Assembly: GCA_024683155.1 (NCBI GenBank) | Contig: JAIKYN010000217.1 | Location: 1-37,111 of the forward strand | Direction of reading: 5' to 3' | Length of the DNA: 37,111 nt | DNA from: Lachnospiraceae bacterium | GTDB lineage: Bacteria > Bacillota > Clostridia > Lachnospirales > Lachnospiraceae | Shown: positions 8,545 through 16,093 of the stretch, piece after piece | Numbering within the stretch: the first letter of the stretch is position 1 | Layout: each line of letters begins with the position of its first letter | Program-made: the position numbers and the translations under genes | Notes under the pieces: generated by a model | The model's database searches: none | The model's input: only the letters and a program-made list of their open reading frames with translations | Told to the model about the DNA's origin: nothing

Positions 8545-9387
8545 ATGTCAGAAAAAAGAGTGATCAGAAAGGTAATCTATCACATTTTTGTACTGGCCTT
8601 CGGCTTTGTGATGATTTACCCGGTTTTATGGATGATCAGCGGTTCTTTTAAAGATAACAGCGAGATCTTAAGAGGTACCCTGGCGCTGATTCCGGAGACA
8701 CTGAAATCAAGCAATTACTCTACAGGATGGAAAGGATTTGGCGGAACAACCTTCGCAACCTTTTTCAGAAATTCCTTCATCATTACGATTATTGCGACCT
8801 TCGGAACGGTGATCAGTTCTCTTCTGGTATCCTATGCTTTGTCCCGTATTAATTTCCGGGGACGTAAGTTCTGGTTTACCTGTATGATCGCAACTATGAT
8901 GCTGCCGGGTCAGGTTATCATGATCCCGCAGTACCTGATTTACTACAGACTGGGCCTTGTGCCCGGTTATGTACCGCTGATATTACCTTATTTTTGCGGT
9001 CAAGCATTTTTTATCTACCAGATGATGCAGTTCATGAAAGGTATACCCAAGGAACTGGATGAGGCAGCTACGATTGATGGATGCAGTCGTTACAGCATCT
9101 TCACACACATTATTATTCCCCTCATGAAGCCATCCATCGTCACGACGGTCATTATACAGTTCTACTGGAAATGGGACGATTATATGGGACCCCTGCTTTA
9201 TTTAAGCAGACCGCAGTCCTACACCGTATCCATAGCGATCAAGCTCTTTGCGGATGCAAGCTCCATAACTGATTATGGCGCAATGTTCGCGATGTCTACT
9301 TTATCGCTTATACCTGTATTCTTGATCTTCCTCTTCTTCAACCGCTATTTGGTGGACGGTATTCGCAGTACCGGTATTAAAGGCTAA
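8545..9387 (+). CDS. CUT1 sugar ABC transporter permease (MalG/UgpE/LacG type)
   Basis: A 280-aa integral membrane protein with six predicted helices. It opens with the usual FVMIYPVLWMISGSFKDN stretch of MalG-like proteins and carries an EAA loop DEAATIDGCSRYSIFTHIIIP (around residue 173). It follows the first permease by 9 bp with a GGAGG site (8536-8540) and ends 13 bp before a strong terminator, so it is the last gene of the importer operon. Confidence 0.93.
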   Translation: MSEKRVIRKVIYHIFVLAFGFVMIYPVLWMISGSFKDNSEILRGTLALIPETLKSSNYSTGWKGFGGTTFATFFRNSFIITIIATFGTVISSLLVSYALSRINFRGRKFWFTCMIATMMLPGQVIMIPQYLIYYRLGLVPGYVPLILPYFCGQAFFIYQMMQFMKGIPKELDEAATIDGCSRYSIFTHIIIPLMKPSIVTTVIIQFYWKWDDYMGPLLYLSRPQSYTVSIAIKLFADASSITDYGAMFAMSTLSLIPVFLIFLFFNRYLVDGIRSTGIKG

Positions 9388-9399
9388 AAAATGTTTGAA

Positions 9400-9446
9400 A
9401 AAGCTCCGGGAACCAACCCTCTAGGTTCCCGGAGCTTTATTTTTGC
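9400..9446. terminator. Bidirectional intrinsic terminator between sugar importer and prs
   Basis: A perfect 15-bp stem (9400-9414 with 9424-9438) with a 9-base loop is followed by a T-rich run on the plus strand. On the minus strand the same stem is also followed by a T-rich run (A-rich stretch 9386-9400), so it can end both the importer operon and the convergent prs transcript. Confidence 0.93.
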
Positions 9447-9491
9447 TATTTTATAAGAAAGAATGTAACGACCCTCTGTAGTTTGGCTGCA

Positions 9492-10679
9492 TCAGATGGT
9501 CTCACCGTTGCGATACTTGGTCAGCAGACGGTTGATGCGATCGGATGGATTGAGCAGATCGCTGATGGAGCAATCGTGATTTAAGGTATCAATGATGTAA
9601 GCAATGTATTTGCTCATATCACAGCTGATGTACCATTCACGGGAAAGAAGTTCCGGTGTCTGATATACCAGGTTGGTAGTCAGTACACGGTCAATAAGAC
9701 CGGCTTCAAAGGCTTTATCAAAACGTTCCAGACCGTTGGTGAATAGTCCGAAGGTGGTGCATACAAAGATCTTACGAGCCTTGCGATCCTTCAATCCGGC
9801 TGCGACTTCCAACATGGAGTCACCGGAGGAGATCATGTCATCAACGATGATCATGTCCTTGCCTTCCACATCGGAGCCTAAGAACTCATGAGCAACGATG
9901 GGGTTACGGCCGTCCACGATGCGGGTATAATCTCTTCTCTTATAGAACATACCCATATCAACACCGATCACATTGGCCATATAAATAGCACGTCCCATAC
10001 CGCCTTCATCAGGGCTGATGACCATCATGTGGTCTGCATCCAGCTGAAGATCCTTAACGTTGCGAAGCAGGCCCTTTAAGAACTGGTAGGTAGGCTGAAC
10101 GGTTTCAAATCCGCTGAGGGGAATCGCGTTCTGTACACGAGGATCATGGGCATCAAAGGTAATGATATTATCTACGCCCATATTGGTCAGTTCCTGAAGA
10201 GCCAGAGCGCAGTCTAAAGATTCACGATTGGAACGCTTGTGTTGTCTTCCTTCATATAAGAAAGGCATGATCACAGAGATCTTTCTTGCTTTGCCTTCCA
10301 CAGCTGCGATGATACGCTTCAGATCCTGATAGTGATCATCGGGAGACATGTGGTTGATATTGCCGCTGACGGTGTAAGTCAGGGAATAATTGGTGATATC
10401 TACGAGAATGTAGAGATCCATACCACGAATGGATTCCTGGATCAAACCTTTGCCTTCACCGGAACCGAAACGGGGGGTGGAAGCCTTCAGGATGTAGGTA
10501 TCTCGCATGTAACCTTGAAATGCCAGAGAATCCTTGTGTTCGTTTTCGCGCTCGTCACGCCATTTTACCAGGTAGAAATCTACCTTGTCGCCCAGGTTCT
10601 TGCAACTGGAGAGGGGAATGATCCCCAGAGGACCGACAGGAATGGTGGACAGGTCGCGCTTGTCAGTAATTGCAGCCAT
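9492..10679 (-). CDS. prs: Ribose-phosphate pyrophosphokinase (PRPP synthase), long form
   Basis: A 395-aa protein that makes PRPP from ribose-5-phosphate and ATP for nucleotide, His, Trp and NAD synthesis. The PRPP-binding loop MIIVDDMISSGDSMLEV lies at about residues 276-292 and the FDAHDP metal and ribose element at 175-180. The usual PYYGYARQDRK segment is replaced by PFLYEGRQHKR (about 139-149), and the protein is roughly 75-80 aa longer than the classical 310-320 aa enzyme, with extra sequence at both the N-terminus and after the PRPP loop. This matches a divergent long form common in Lachnospiraceae. It is the last gene after the dnaD-like and dnaC-like genes, 19 bp downstream, with a GAGG site. 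Confidence 0.9.
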   Translation of the reverse strand: MAAITDKRDLSTIPVGPLGIIPLSSCKNLGDKVDFYLVKWRDERENEHKDSLAFQGYMRDTYILKASTPRFGSGEGKGLIQESIRGMDLYILVDITNYSLTYTVSGNINHMSPDDHYQDLKRIIAAVEGKARKISVIMPFLYEGRQHKRSNRESLDCALALQELTNMGVDNIITFDAHDPRVQNAIPLSGFETVQPTYQFLKGLLRNVKDLQLDADHMMVISPDEGGMGRAIYMANVIGVDMGMFYKRRDYTRIVDGRNPIVAHEFLGSDVEGKDMIIVDDMISSGDSMLEVAAGLKDRKARKIFVCTTFGLFTNGLERFDKAFEAGLIDRVLTTNLVYQTPELLSREWYISCDMSKYIAYIIDTLNHDCSISDLLNPSDRINRLLTKYRNGETI

Positions 10680-10698
10680 TTTTTACCTCTTTCTTTGT

Positions 10699-11661
10699 TT
10701 ACATTTCTGCTTTTTTCATAATACGGATATCCGCACCGCTTAAGAGCATTAATTGAAAGGAACTGGATATCCGGGAAAAAACACGGTCGGTATATCGATC
10801 TCTGATCTCCGATAATGAGAGATTGGTAGAGATGATCGTGGATTTCTTACGCAGATGGCGCTCGGTCAGAAAAGAGAAAAATTGGGTCGTAACAAAGCTG
10901 TTCACCAGCTCAGTGCCTAAATCATCCACGATGACCAAATCACAATTATATAAGTCTTCCAGGAAACTGTAAAGATTTTCTTTGCTTTTTGTATCAAAGG
11001 TATTTTTAGCCAGTTGATTAAAGAGCTCGGAGGAGCTGAAATAGATCACGGACTTGCCGGCTTCCAGTAATTCTTTGGCGATACAGCCGGAAAGAAAACT
11101 TTTGCCGACACCAACGTTTCCGTAAAAGAGAAGATTCTGGTATTCCTCATCGAACCTGGCAATAAACTGCCGACTGTTTTCTACCGCCTTTTTAAACCGG
11201 TCCAGATCGGCCCCCTTATAATAGGAATAAGAAAGATTTTCAAAATTTTGTTCATCCAAAAGCATCTGGATATTGGATTGAGCATATAACATGGAGATCA
11301 TCTTATGACGAAGACAATGACACTTTTCGTTGCCGATAAAGCCTGTGTCCTGACAATCGGGACACTCATAAGGCGGATCCAGATAGTCGGCAGGATAGCC
11401 GGCGCCTTCCAGGAGATGTTGTTTCATATCCTTGATGTCTGCAATCTGCGCATGGAGCTCTTCCATAGCGGAAGAATCTCCGTCCAGCATACGACGGGTA
11501 TAGGAAGGACCTAAGGAAGCCAGTGTGTCTTCCAGCTCTTTATAGCCGTCTACTTTCGCATAGACTTCTTTGGTGCGATCTGCAATAAGGCGGGTACGTG
11601 CCAGACGCTTTAATTCATATTCATGGATCAGTTCATCAAATTGACGGTTTGTAAGTGCCAT
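10699..11661 (-). CDS. DnaC/DnaI-like AAA+ ATPase, probable replicative helicase loader
   Basis: A 320-aa protein with a helical N-terminal region, a four-cysteine zinc-binding element (C100, C103, C114, C116), and an AAA+ core: Walker A GNVGVGKS (181-188), Walker B LVIVDDLGTE (242-251, acidic pair 246-247), and the sensor region STIISTNLSLSEIRDRY with an arginine-rich SRISSSF end. The architecture matches DnaC/DnaI helicase loaders, which place the DnaB-type helicase on DNA opened by DnaA. Position directly downstream (30 bp) of a DnaD-domain gene supports a role in replication initiation or restart. IstB-like transposition ATPases share the core, but no transposase is nearby. Confidence 0.9.
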   Translation of the reverse strand: MALTNRQFDELIHEYELKRLARTRLIADRTKEVYAKVDGYKELEDTLASLGPSYTRRMLDGDSSAMEELHAQIADIKDMKQHLLEGAGYPADYLDPPYECPDCQDTGFIGNEKCHCLRHKMISMLYAQSNIQMLLDEQNFENLSYSYYKGADLDRFKKAVENSRQFIARFDEEYQNLLFYGNVGVGKSFLSGCIAKELLEAGKSVIYFSSSELFNQLAKNTFDTKSKENLYSFLEDLYNCDLVIVDDLGTELVNSFVTTQFFSFLTERHLRKKSTIISTNLSLSEIRDRYTDRVFSRISSSFQLMLLSGADIRIMKKAEM

Positions 11662-11691
11662 ATCAAAACCTTTCGGGTAAATGTAGCCGTA

Positions 11692-12846
11692 TCAGTTGGA
11701 TAATAACTGTTTCTCCAGTGCATCGAAGTCATAATCTCTTTGTTCAAACTGGCGGAAAGGATCATTGCTTTGTTTCGGAGCGGGCTTGGAAGGAACTTTG
11801 GCTGCCCGAAGTTTGTGCTCTTCATCCTGCTTCTGAATCTGTGCCATGGTGCGGATCCCATCACTGTACCAGTGGGACAGGATGCCGTCGGTATAAGAGA
11901 AACGATGCTTGTCGGTAGCCATAACGGCACGGTTGCAAGCCTCCAGGATCAGTTCCTTGCTGAAGCCGAAGTCTCCGATCCAGCGCTTGATAAAGGCAAC
12001 CTCCTGCTCGGTAGGATCAGAACTCTTGCCCAGAGCTTTCATTACGGTATAAATGGTCTTATCGTATTTCTTGGCATAGGATGCAGCCTGCCGGGCAGTG
12101 GTAATGTTCTGGGAAACCCAGTTCAGGGCCACCTTTTCCATATAACGGAAATCAAACTTGCCGCGGTCAATGCAGTACTGAACCAGATAATCAATGAGAT
12201 CATCACTCATGCCCAGTTCATCGCTCATAAAGTAAATGCTGCGCAGTTCATTGGAGGACAGCGGATGAGGAATATACTGCTGTACGACAAAGATCAGCTG
12301 CTGCGCTTTTTCGGTTTTCTTGAAGGATGCCAGTTTATCCGCGGAACAATCTGCACTGGAACGATTTCGGTTACTGTCCATGACCACTACATTTTCCGAA
12401 GGAGCAGAAACCGTCTTAGGTTGTTCTGTCACCTTGGAAACCGGGGCATCAGCAGCTTTTACCGGAGCATCCGGAGCTATCACCGATACATCGGCAGCTT
12501 TGACATTCTTGCCGGAAACAGTGGAATTATCCCTGAGAGGAGCAGCAGAACCGATGCAGGAGGACAGATGCATGCCTGTCAGCTCTTTATTCGCATCGTA
12601 TTCCAAAGAAAGAAGGCCGCACTTCTCCCAGTATTTCAGGGAACGAAGGACGTCCTTTTCGGTATGATTAAAGAAATCCGCCATATCCGAGATGCTGGTG
12701 GAACGACCGCCTCCCAGAACGCGCAGAAGGTATAAATATACCTTGATCTGTGCATCATTGGCATCTTTCATATATTCGTCAATAAAGAGATTGGAGACCA
12801 GTGTAAATCCTTCACATGATGCTCCTGTAACACGTAACTCTCCCAT
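11692..12846 (-). CDS. DnaD-domain replication initiation/restart protein
   Basis: A 384-aa protein. The N-terminal part (about residues 1-85) resembles the winged-helix domain of DnaD (NLFIDEYMKDANDAQIKVYLYLLR, then an ISDMADFFN recognition region). A low-complexity Ala/Pro/Val/Asp linker (about 120-170) follows. The C-terminal DnaB_2/DnaD domain (about 185-300) includes LSSNELRSIYFMSDELGMSDDLIDYLVQYC and a VALNWVSQNI-type motif, and the tail ends YDFDALEKQLL, common in clostridial DnaD proteins. In Bacillus, DnaD links DnaA to helicase loading. It is the first gene of a dnaD-dnaC-prs operon with DnaA-box-like sites upstream. Confidence 0.88.
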   Translation of the reverse strand: MGELRVTGASCEGFTLVSNLFIDEYMKDANDAQIKVYLYLLRVLGGGRSTSISDMADFFNHTEKDVLRSLKYWEKCGLLSLEYDANKELTGMHLSSCIGSAAPLRDNSTVSGKNVKAADVSVIAPDAPVKAADAPVSKVTEQPKTVSAPSENVVVMDSNRNRSSADCSADKLASFKKTEKAQQLIFVVQQYIPHPLSSNELRSIYFMSDELGMSDDLIDYLVQYCIDRGKFDFRYMEKVALNWVSQNITTARQAASYAKKYDKTIYTVMKALGKSSDPTEQEVAFIKRWIGDFGFSKELILEACNRAVMATDKHRFSYTDGILSHWYSDGIRTMAQIQKQDEEHKLRAAKVPSKPAPKQSNDPFRQFEQRDYDFDALEKQLLSN

Positions 12847-12939
12847 AGACCCCTCACTTCATTTTCTATATGATAAGCCTCCGAAGAACCCTACCCCAAA
12901 CATCCCCCAATGCTTAGAGAACTTGTGGAAGCAGAACAA

Positions 12940-12967
12940 AGTATAACATGGGGGCCCTGGGTTGCAA
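12940..12967 (-). promoter_or_regulatory. Probable promoter of the dnaD-dnaC-prs operon
   Basis: On the minus strand TTGCAA (12962-12967) precedes TATACT (12940-12945) with a 16-bp spacer. It lies about 95 bp upstream of the dnaD-like start, downstream of the DnaA-box-like cluster. Confidence 0.5.
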
Positions 12968-13033
12968 AGGGTAAAAATGCCAAAAAATCACGCAGAATCA
13001 AGGGTTTAGGACTTCAGGACCAATTGTGTAAAA

Positions 13034-13249
13034 TGTGGATAAAACAGGATCCGCGATAGTAAAAAACGAAAATTTGTATGAAAAACACAAACAATTTTGC
13101 GGATACCGGTTTTCCACAAAATGGGCAAAAAATATCCACAGCAGGGGTGACCGCCGGTCGCCGGAAACTGTGGATATTGTGGATGACTTAACGAGAGAGG
13201 AGGTTTTCACCGATTTTGTGGACGTCTCCTGCCCCCATAGTTATCAACA
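13034..13249. promoter_or_regulatory. Cluster of DnaA-box-like 9-mers upstream of dnaD
   Basis: Relative to the DnaA box TTATCCACA: a perfect match on the minus strand at 13034-13042, and single-mismatch matches at 13110-13118 (+), 13132-13140 (+), 13169-13177 (-), 13178-13186 (-) and 13241-13249 (+, inside the murC end). Six sites in 216 bp is far more than chance for a 9-mer with at most one mismatch. The stretch between the first two sites is AT-rich. Two of the sites also form the arms of the murC terminator, so part of the signal may have another cause. dnaA, dnaN and rpmH are not present, so this is not called the chromosomal origin. Confidence 0.5.
13125..13178 (-). terminator. Probable murC terminator whose stem is a pair of inverted DnaA-box-like sequences
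   Basis: A perfect 11-bp inverted repeat (13131-13141 and 13168-13178) starts 10 bp after the murC stop. On the minus strand it is followed by a run of T (A run at 13127-13132). The interior carries a second palindrome, GACCGCCGGTC (13149-13159), around the same centre, so the RNA would fold into a long compound hairpin. It fits an intrinsic terminator for murC. Confidence 0.65.
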
Positions 13250-14567
13250 GGTCATTTTTTGTACAATTTTTTTCAAGAAAATTTTCGATGGAAGCAAAGT
13301 CGGGGAAGTAATCACAGGTCTTGCCCAGAGCCCGGATCTCCTGCTGCAGTGTCTTTGAACTGATCCCCAGATCATCGGTTTCTCTTGCAGCATAAATGTC
13401 AGCCAGCACCACATGATCCGCCAGGGACAAAGCACTGGCAAAGTCTTTCATAAAGGATTTGGTCCGGCTGTAGGTGTGAGGCTGAAATACGCACCACAAT
13501 TTGTTGTGAGGACAATTTTGGGCTGCCGTTAATGTGGCTCTGATCTCCGTGGGATGATGTGCATAATCATCAATAACGGTAACACCGTTAAATTCACCCT
13601 TCGTTTCAAAACGCCGTTCGGTTCCGCCAAAGGAAGCAAAGGCAGAAAGCATGGCATCATCGGAAAGCTGCAATAAGCGTCCGCAGGCGATGGCAGCCAG
13701 TGCATTGTATACGTTATGTTCTCCCGGAACAGCTAATGTCACCTTCAGACGGTAACCATCCGGTCCGCAGGCGGTAAAGGAAGGATGTGCAAAGTCATCA
13801 TAGGTAATGGCTTCGGGATAATAGTCGAATGCCTGATCCGGGCCGTAGGTTAATACCTTACAGGGCAGGTCGGCAGTCAGTTCCTTATAATCGGGAATCT
13901 GTCCGTTGATGATCAGAGCTCCGTCTGCCGGCAGGATCTGTGCAAACCTATGGAAGGAATTACGGATGTCGTGGATATCCTTGAAAAAATCCAGATGGTC
14001 TTCTTCCACATTGAGGATCAGGGAAATCTTCGGGAAGAAGTGAAGGAAACTATTGGTATATTCACAGGCTTCCAAAACAAAATAACGATCGGATCCCACC
14101 CGATAGTTACTTCCGATGGACTTAAGCATTCCTCCGATGGAAAGGGTGGGGTCTGCGTCGGAAGCCAAAAGCATCTCGGAGATCATGGAAGTAGTGGTGG
14201 TCTTTCCATGGGTTCCGCTGATGGCGATGGGAAGATCATAGAATTTCATCATCTGCCCCAGAAGCTCTGCACGGGTCATATGGTTCAGGCCCATTTCCAG
14301 CATACGGACATATTCCGGGTTATCCGGCCGGATCGCTGCGGTATAAACCACCAGATCGATATCCGGCGTGAGGTTTTCCGCTTTCTGACCATAGTATACT
14401 TTGATCCCTTTGCTTTCCAGAATATGGGTAAGGTCACTTTCTTTCATATCGGAGCCGGAGATCTTAAATCCGCGGGATAACAATATCTCAGCAAGGCCGC
14501 TCATGCTGATGCCGCCAATGCCCATAAAATATACATGGATCGGGTGATCGTAATCAATCTGATACAT
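13188..14567 (-). CDS. murC: UDP-N-acetylmuramate--L-alanine ligase
   Basis: A 459-aa cytoplasmic ligase that adds L-Ala to UDP-MurNAc, using ATP, in peptidoglycan precursor synthesis. The N-terminal UMP-binding fold has HVYFMGIGGISMSGLAEIL (11-29). The ATP-binding loop GTHGKTTT is at residues 118-125. The central domain shows the expected LEACEYTNSFLHF and NVEEDHLDFF motifs, and DDYAHHPTEI marks the C-terminal domain boundary. Length matches the family. The start has an AGAGG site upstream. It is transcribed toward dnaD but separated from it by a probable terminator and about 340 bp. Confidence 0.97.
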   Translation of the reverse strand: MYQIDYDHPIHVYFMGIGGISMSGLAEILLSRGFKISGSDMKESDLTHILESKGIKVYYGQKAENLTPDIDLVVYTAAIRPDNPEYVRMLEMGLNHMTRAELLGQMMKFYDLPIAISGTHGKTTTTSMISEMLLASDADPTLSIGGMLKSIGSNYRVGSDRYFVLEACEYTNSFLHFFPKISLILNVEEDHLDFFKDIHDIRNSFHRFAQILPADGALIINGQIPDYKELTADLPCKVLTYGPDQAFDYYPEAITYDDFAHPSFTACGPDGYRLKVTLAVPGEHNVYNALAAIACGRLLQLSDDAMLSAFASFGGTERRFETKGEFNGVTVIDDYAHHPTEIRATLTAAQNCPHNKLWCVFQPHTYSRTKSFMKDFASALSLADHVVLADIYAARETDDLGISSKTLQQEIRALGKTCDYFPDFASIENFLEKNCTKNDLLITMGAGDVHKIGENLLSR

Positions 14568-14612
14568 AGTGTGCCTCTTCTAATATGTAGTGTTTCGCCT
14601 TTGCGTTTACTC

Positions 14613-14641
14613 ATTATAATCTTTTTTCGGCAAAAGTCCAA
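14613..14641 (-). promoter_or_regulatory. Possible murC promoter
   Basis: Minus strand TATAAT (14613-14618) lies about 46 bp upstream of the murC start, with TTGGAC (14636-14641) 17 bp further upstream. The -10 is perfect, the -35 weak. Confidence 0.45.
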
Positions 14642-14698
14642 ATAGTACCGGGGGACCGGCAGTAGTTGTGAAACTTTTTAAATAGTTGTTTGAAAGAA

Positions 14699-14707
14699 TG
14701 TGGATAA
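14699..14707 (-). promoter_or_regulatory. Isolated perfect DnaA box in the murC-glgC intergenic region
   Basis: TGTGGATAA, the exact reverse complement of the DnaA consensus TTATCCACA, lies 33 bp upstream of the glgC -35 element in an AT-rich divergent region. Single sites occur by chance, so function is uncertain. Confidence 0.35.
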
Positions 14708-14739
14708 TTACCAAATTTTTGAAAAAGAGTAGGAAATTA

Positions 14740-14768
14740 TTGTAAAAGATTCACATAAATATTATACT
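14740..14768 (+). promoter_or_regulatory. Promoter of the glgC-glgD operon
   Basis: TTGTAA (14740-14745), a 17-bp spacer, then TATACT (14763-14768), about 50 bp upstream of glgC in a very AT-rich region. Good SigA-type match. Confidence 0.6.
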
Positions 14769-14818
14769 TAAAATAGTTACCAATTAAGCAAAAATATAGG
14801 ACAACTGAGGTGTAAGAC

Positions 14819-16093
14819 ATGGTAAAAAAGGAAATGATAGCGATGCTACTGGCCGGAGGTCAGGGAAGCCGTCTGGGCGTCCTTACTTCGAAAGTTGCTA
14901 AGCCTGCGGTTGCGTTTGGCGGCAAATATCGTATCATCGATTTTCCCCTGAGTAACTGCATTAATTCCGGCGTGGATACGGTGGGCGTATTGACACAGTA
15001 TCAGCCCCTGCGGTTGAACTCCCATATAGGGATCGGTATTCCCTGGGATCTGGATCGTAACATTGGCGGTGTAACGGTTCTTCCTCCTTATGAGAAGAGC
15101 GAGAATTCCGAGTGGTATACCGGAACAGCCAATGCGATTTATCAGAACCTGGATTATATGGAAAGCTATAATCCGGATTATGTTCTGATCCTGTCCGGTG
15201 ATCACATCTATAAGATGGATTATGAGGTGATGCTGGACTTCCATAAGGCCAACAAATCCGAGGTAACCATTGCGGTTATGCCGGTTCCCATGGAAGAAGC
15301 AAAGCGTTTCGGTATCATGATCACAGACGAAGATCGTCGGATCATCGATTTTGAGGAGAAGCCGGCAAATCCCAGAAGTAATCTGGCATCTATGGGTATC
15401 TATATATTTAATTGGAAGACCTTGAAAGAGGCTCTTATTTCCAATGCAAATCAATCCGGACTGGATTTCGGAAAACATATCATTCCTTATTGTCATAAGA
15501 TGGATAAACCCATGTATGCTTATGAGTTCAACGGTTACTGGAAAGATGTGGGAACGTTGACTTCTTACTGGCAGGCTAATATGGAGCTCATCGATATCGT
15601 TCCGGAATTCAATCTTTATGAGGAATACTGGAAGATCTACACCAAATCCCAGGCGCTTCCGCCGCAGTATCTGTCATCGGATTCCCAGATCGAGCGATCG
15701 ATCCTGGGTGAAGGAACGGATATCTTCGGACGGGTTTACAGCTCTGTGATCGGTTGTGACGTAGTCATCGGAGAGAATTCCGAGATCCATGATTCCATTA
15801 TCATGAATGGTGCACGGATCGGAAAGAACTGCGTTTTAAATAAAGCCATCGTGGCAGAATATGCAGTGATCGGTGACAATGTGGTACTGGGAGACGGCGA
15901 AGAGAAGGAGAATGAAACAGATCCTCATATCTATACCGGCGGACTGGTCACCATTGGCGAGAAGAGTCTCATCCCCGGCAATGTAAGGATCGGGAAGAAC
16001 TGCTGTGTATCCGGTGATACGGTAGCAGGCGATTATCCCGACAACCGGCTGGAAAGCGGAAAAACATTGATTAAGGAGAGTGAGGGAATATGA
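14819..16093 (+). CDS. glgC: Glucose-1-phosphate adenylyltransferase, catalytic subunit
   Basis: A 424-aa ADP-glucose pyrophosphorylase that makes ADP-glucose for glycogen synthesis. The nucleotidyltransferase domain opens with [22 protein letters not shown], followed by [15 protein letters not shown], the [12 protein letters not shown] substrate segment and the catalytic [10 protein letters not shown]. The sugar-phosphate region has [18 protein letters not shown] and YWKDVGTL. A left-handed beta-helix tail carries hexapeptide repeats (for example [16 protein letters not shown]). Intact key motifs mark this as the active subunit. It overlaps glgD by 4 bases (ATGA). Confidence 0.97.
   Translation: MVKKEMIAMLLAGGQGSRLGVLTSKVAKPAVAFGGKYRIIDFPLSNCINSGVDTVGVLTQYQPLRLNSHIGIGIPWDLDRNIGGVTVLPPYEKSENSEWYTGTANAIYQNLDYMESYNPDYVLILSGDHIYKMDYEVMLDFHKANKSEVTIAVMPVPMEEAKRFGIMITDEDRRIIDFEEKPANPRSNLASMGIYIFNWKTLKEALISNANQSGLDFGKHIIPYCHKMDKPMYAYEFNGYWKDVGTLTSYWQANMELIDIVPEFNLYEEYWKIYTKSQALPPQYLSSDSQIERSILGEGTDIFGRVYSSVIGCDVVIGENSEIHDSIIMNGARIGKNCVLNKAIVAEYAVIGDNVVLGDGEEKENETDPHIYTGGLVTIGEKSLIPGNVRIGKNCCVSGDTVAGDYPDNRLESGKTLIKESEGI

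Noticed and set aside
10699-11661. IstB-like transposition helper
   Set aside because: The AAA+ core is similar, but there is no transposase or terminal inverted repeat, and the DnaD neighbour supports a helicase-loader role.
11740-12735. 331-codon plus-strand frame opposite the dnaD-like gene
   Set aside because: The DnaD-domain protein on the minus strand is clear and has a good operon context; the antisense product has no recognisable features.
12847-13187. Chromosomal origin of replication
   Set aside because: dnaA, dnaN, recF and rpmH are absent, and two of the boxes are part of a terminator. A DnaA-linked control region is the more cautious reading.
13035-13358. Open frame on the plus strand of 107 codons across the murC 3' end and the DnaA-box region
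   Set aside because: It overlaps murC antisense, lacks a ribosome binding site, and its length is explained by the terminator and box sequences.
14640-14665. ACCGGGGGACCGG segment as part of a structured RNA
   Set aside because: The pairing is short and ambiguous, and it lies upstream of the proposed glgC promoter, outside both likely transcripts.
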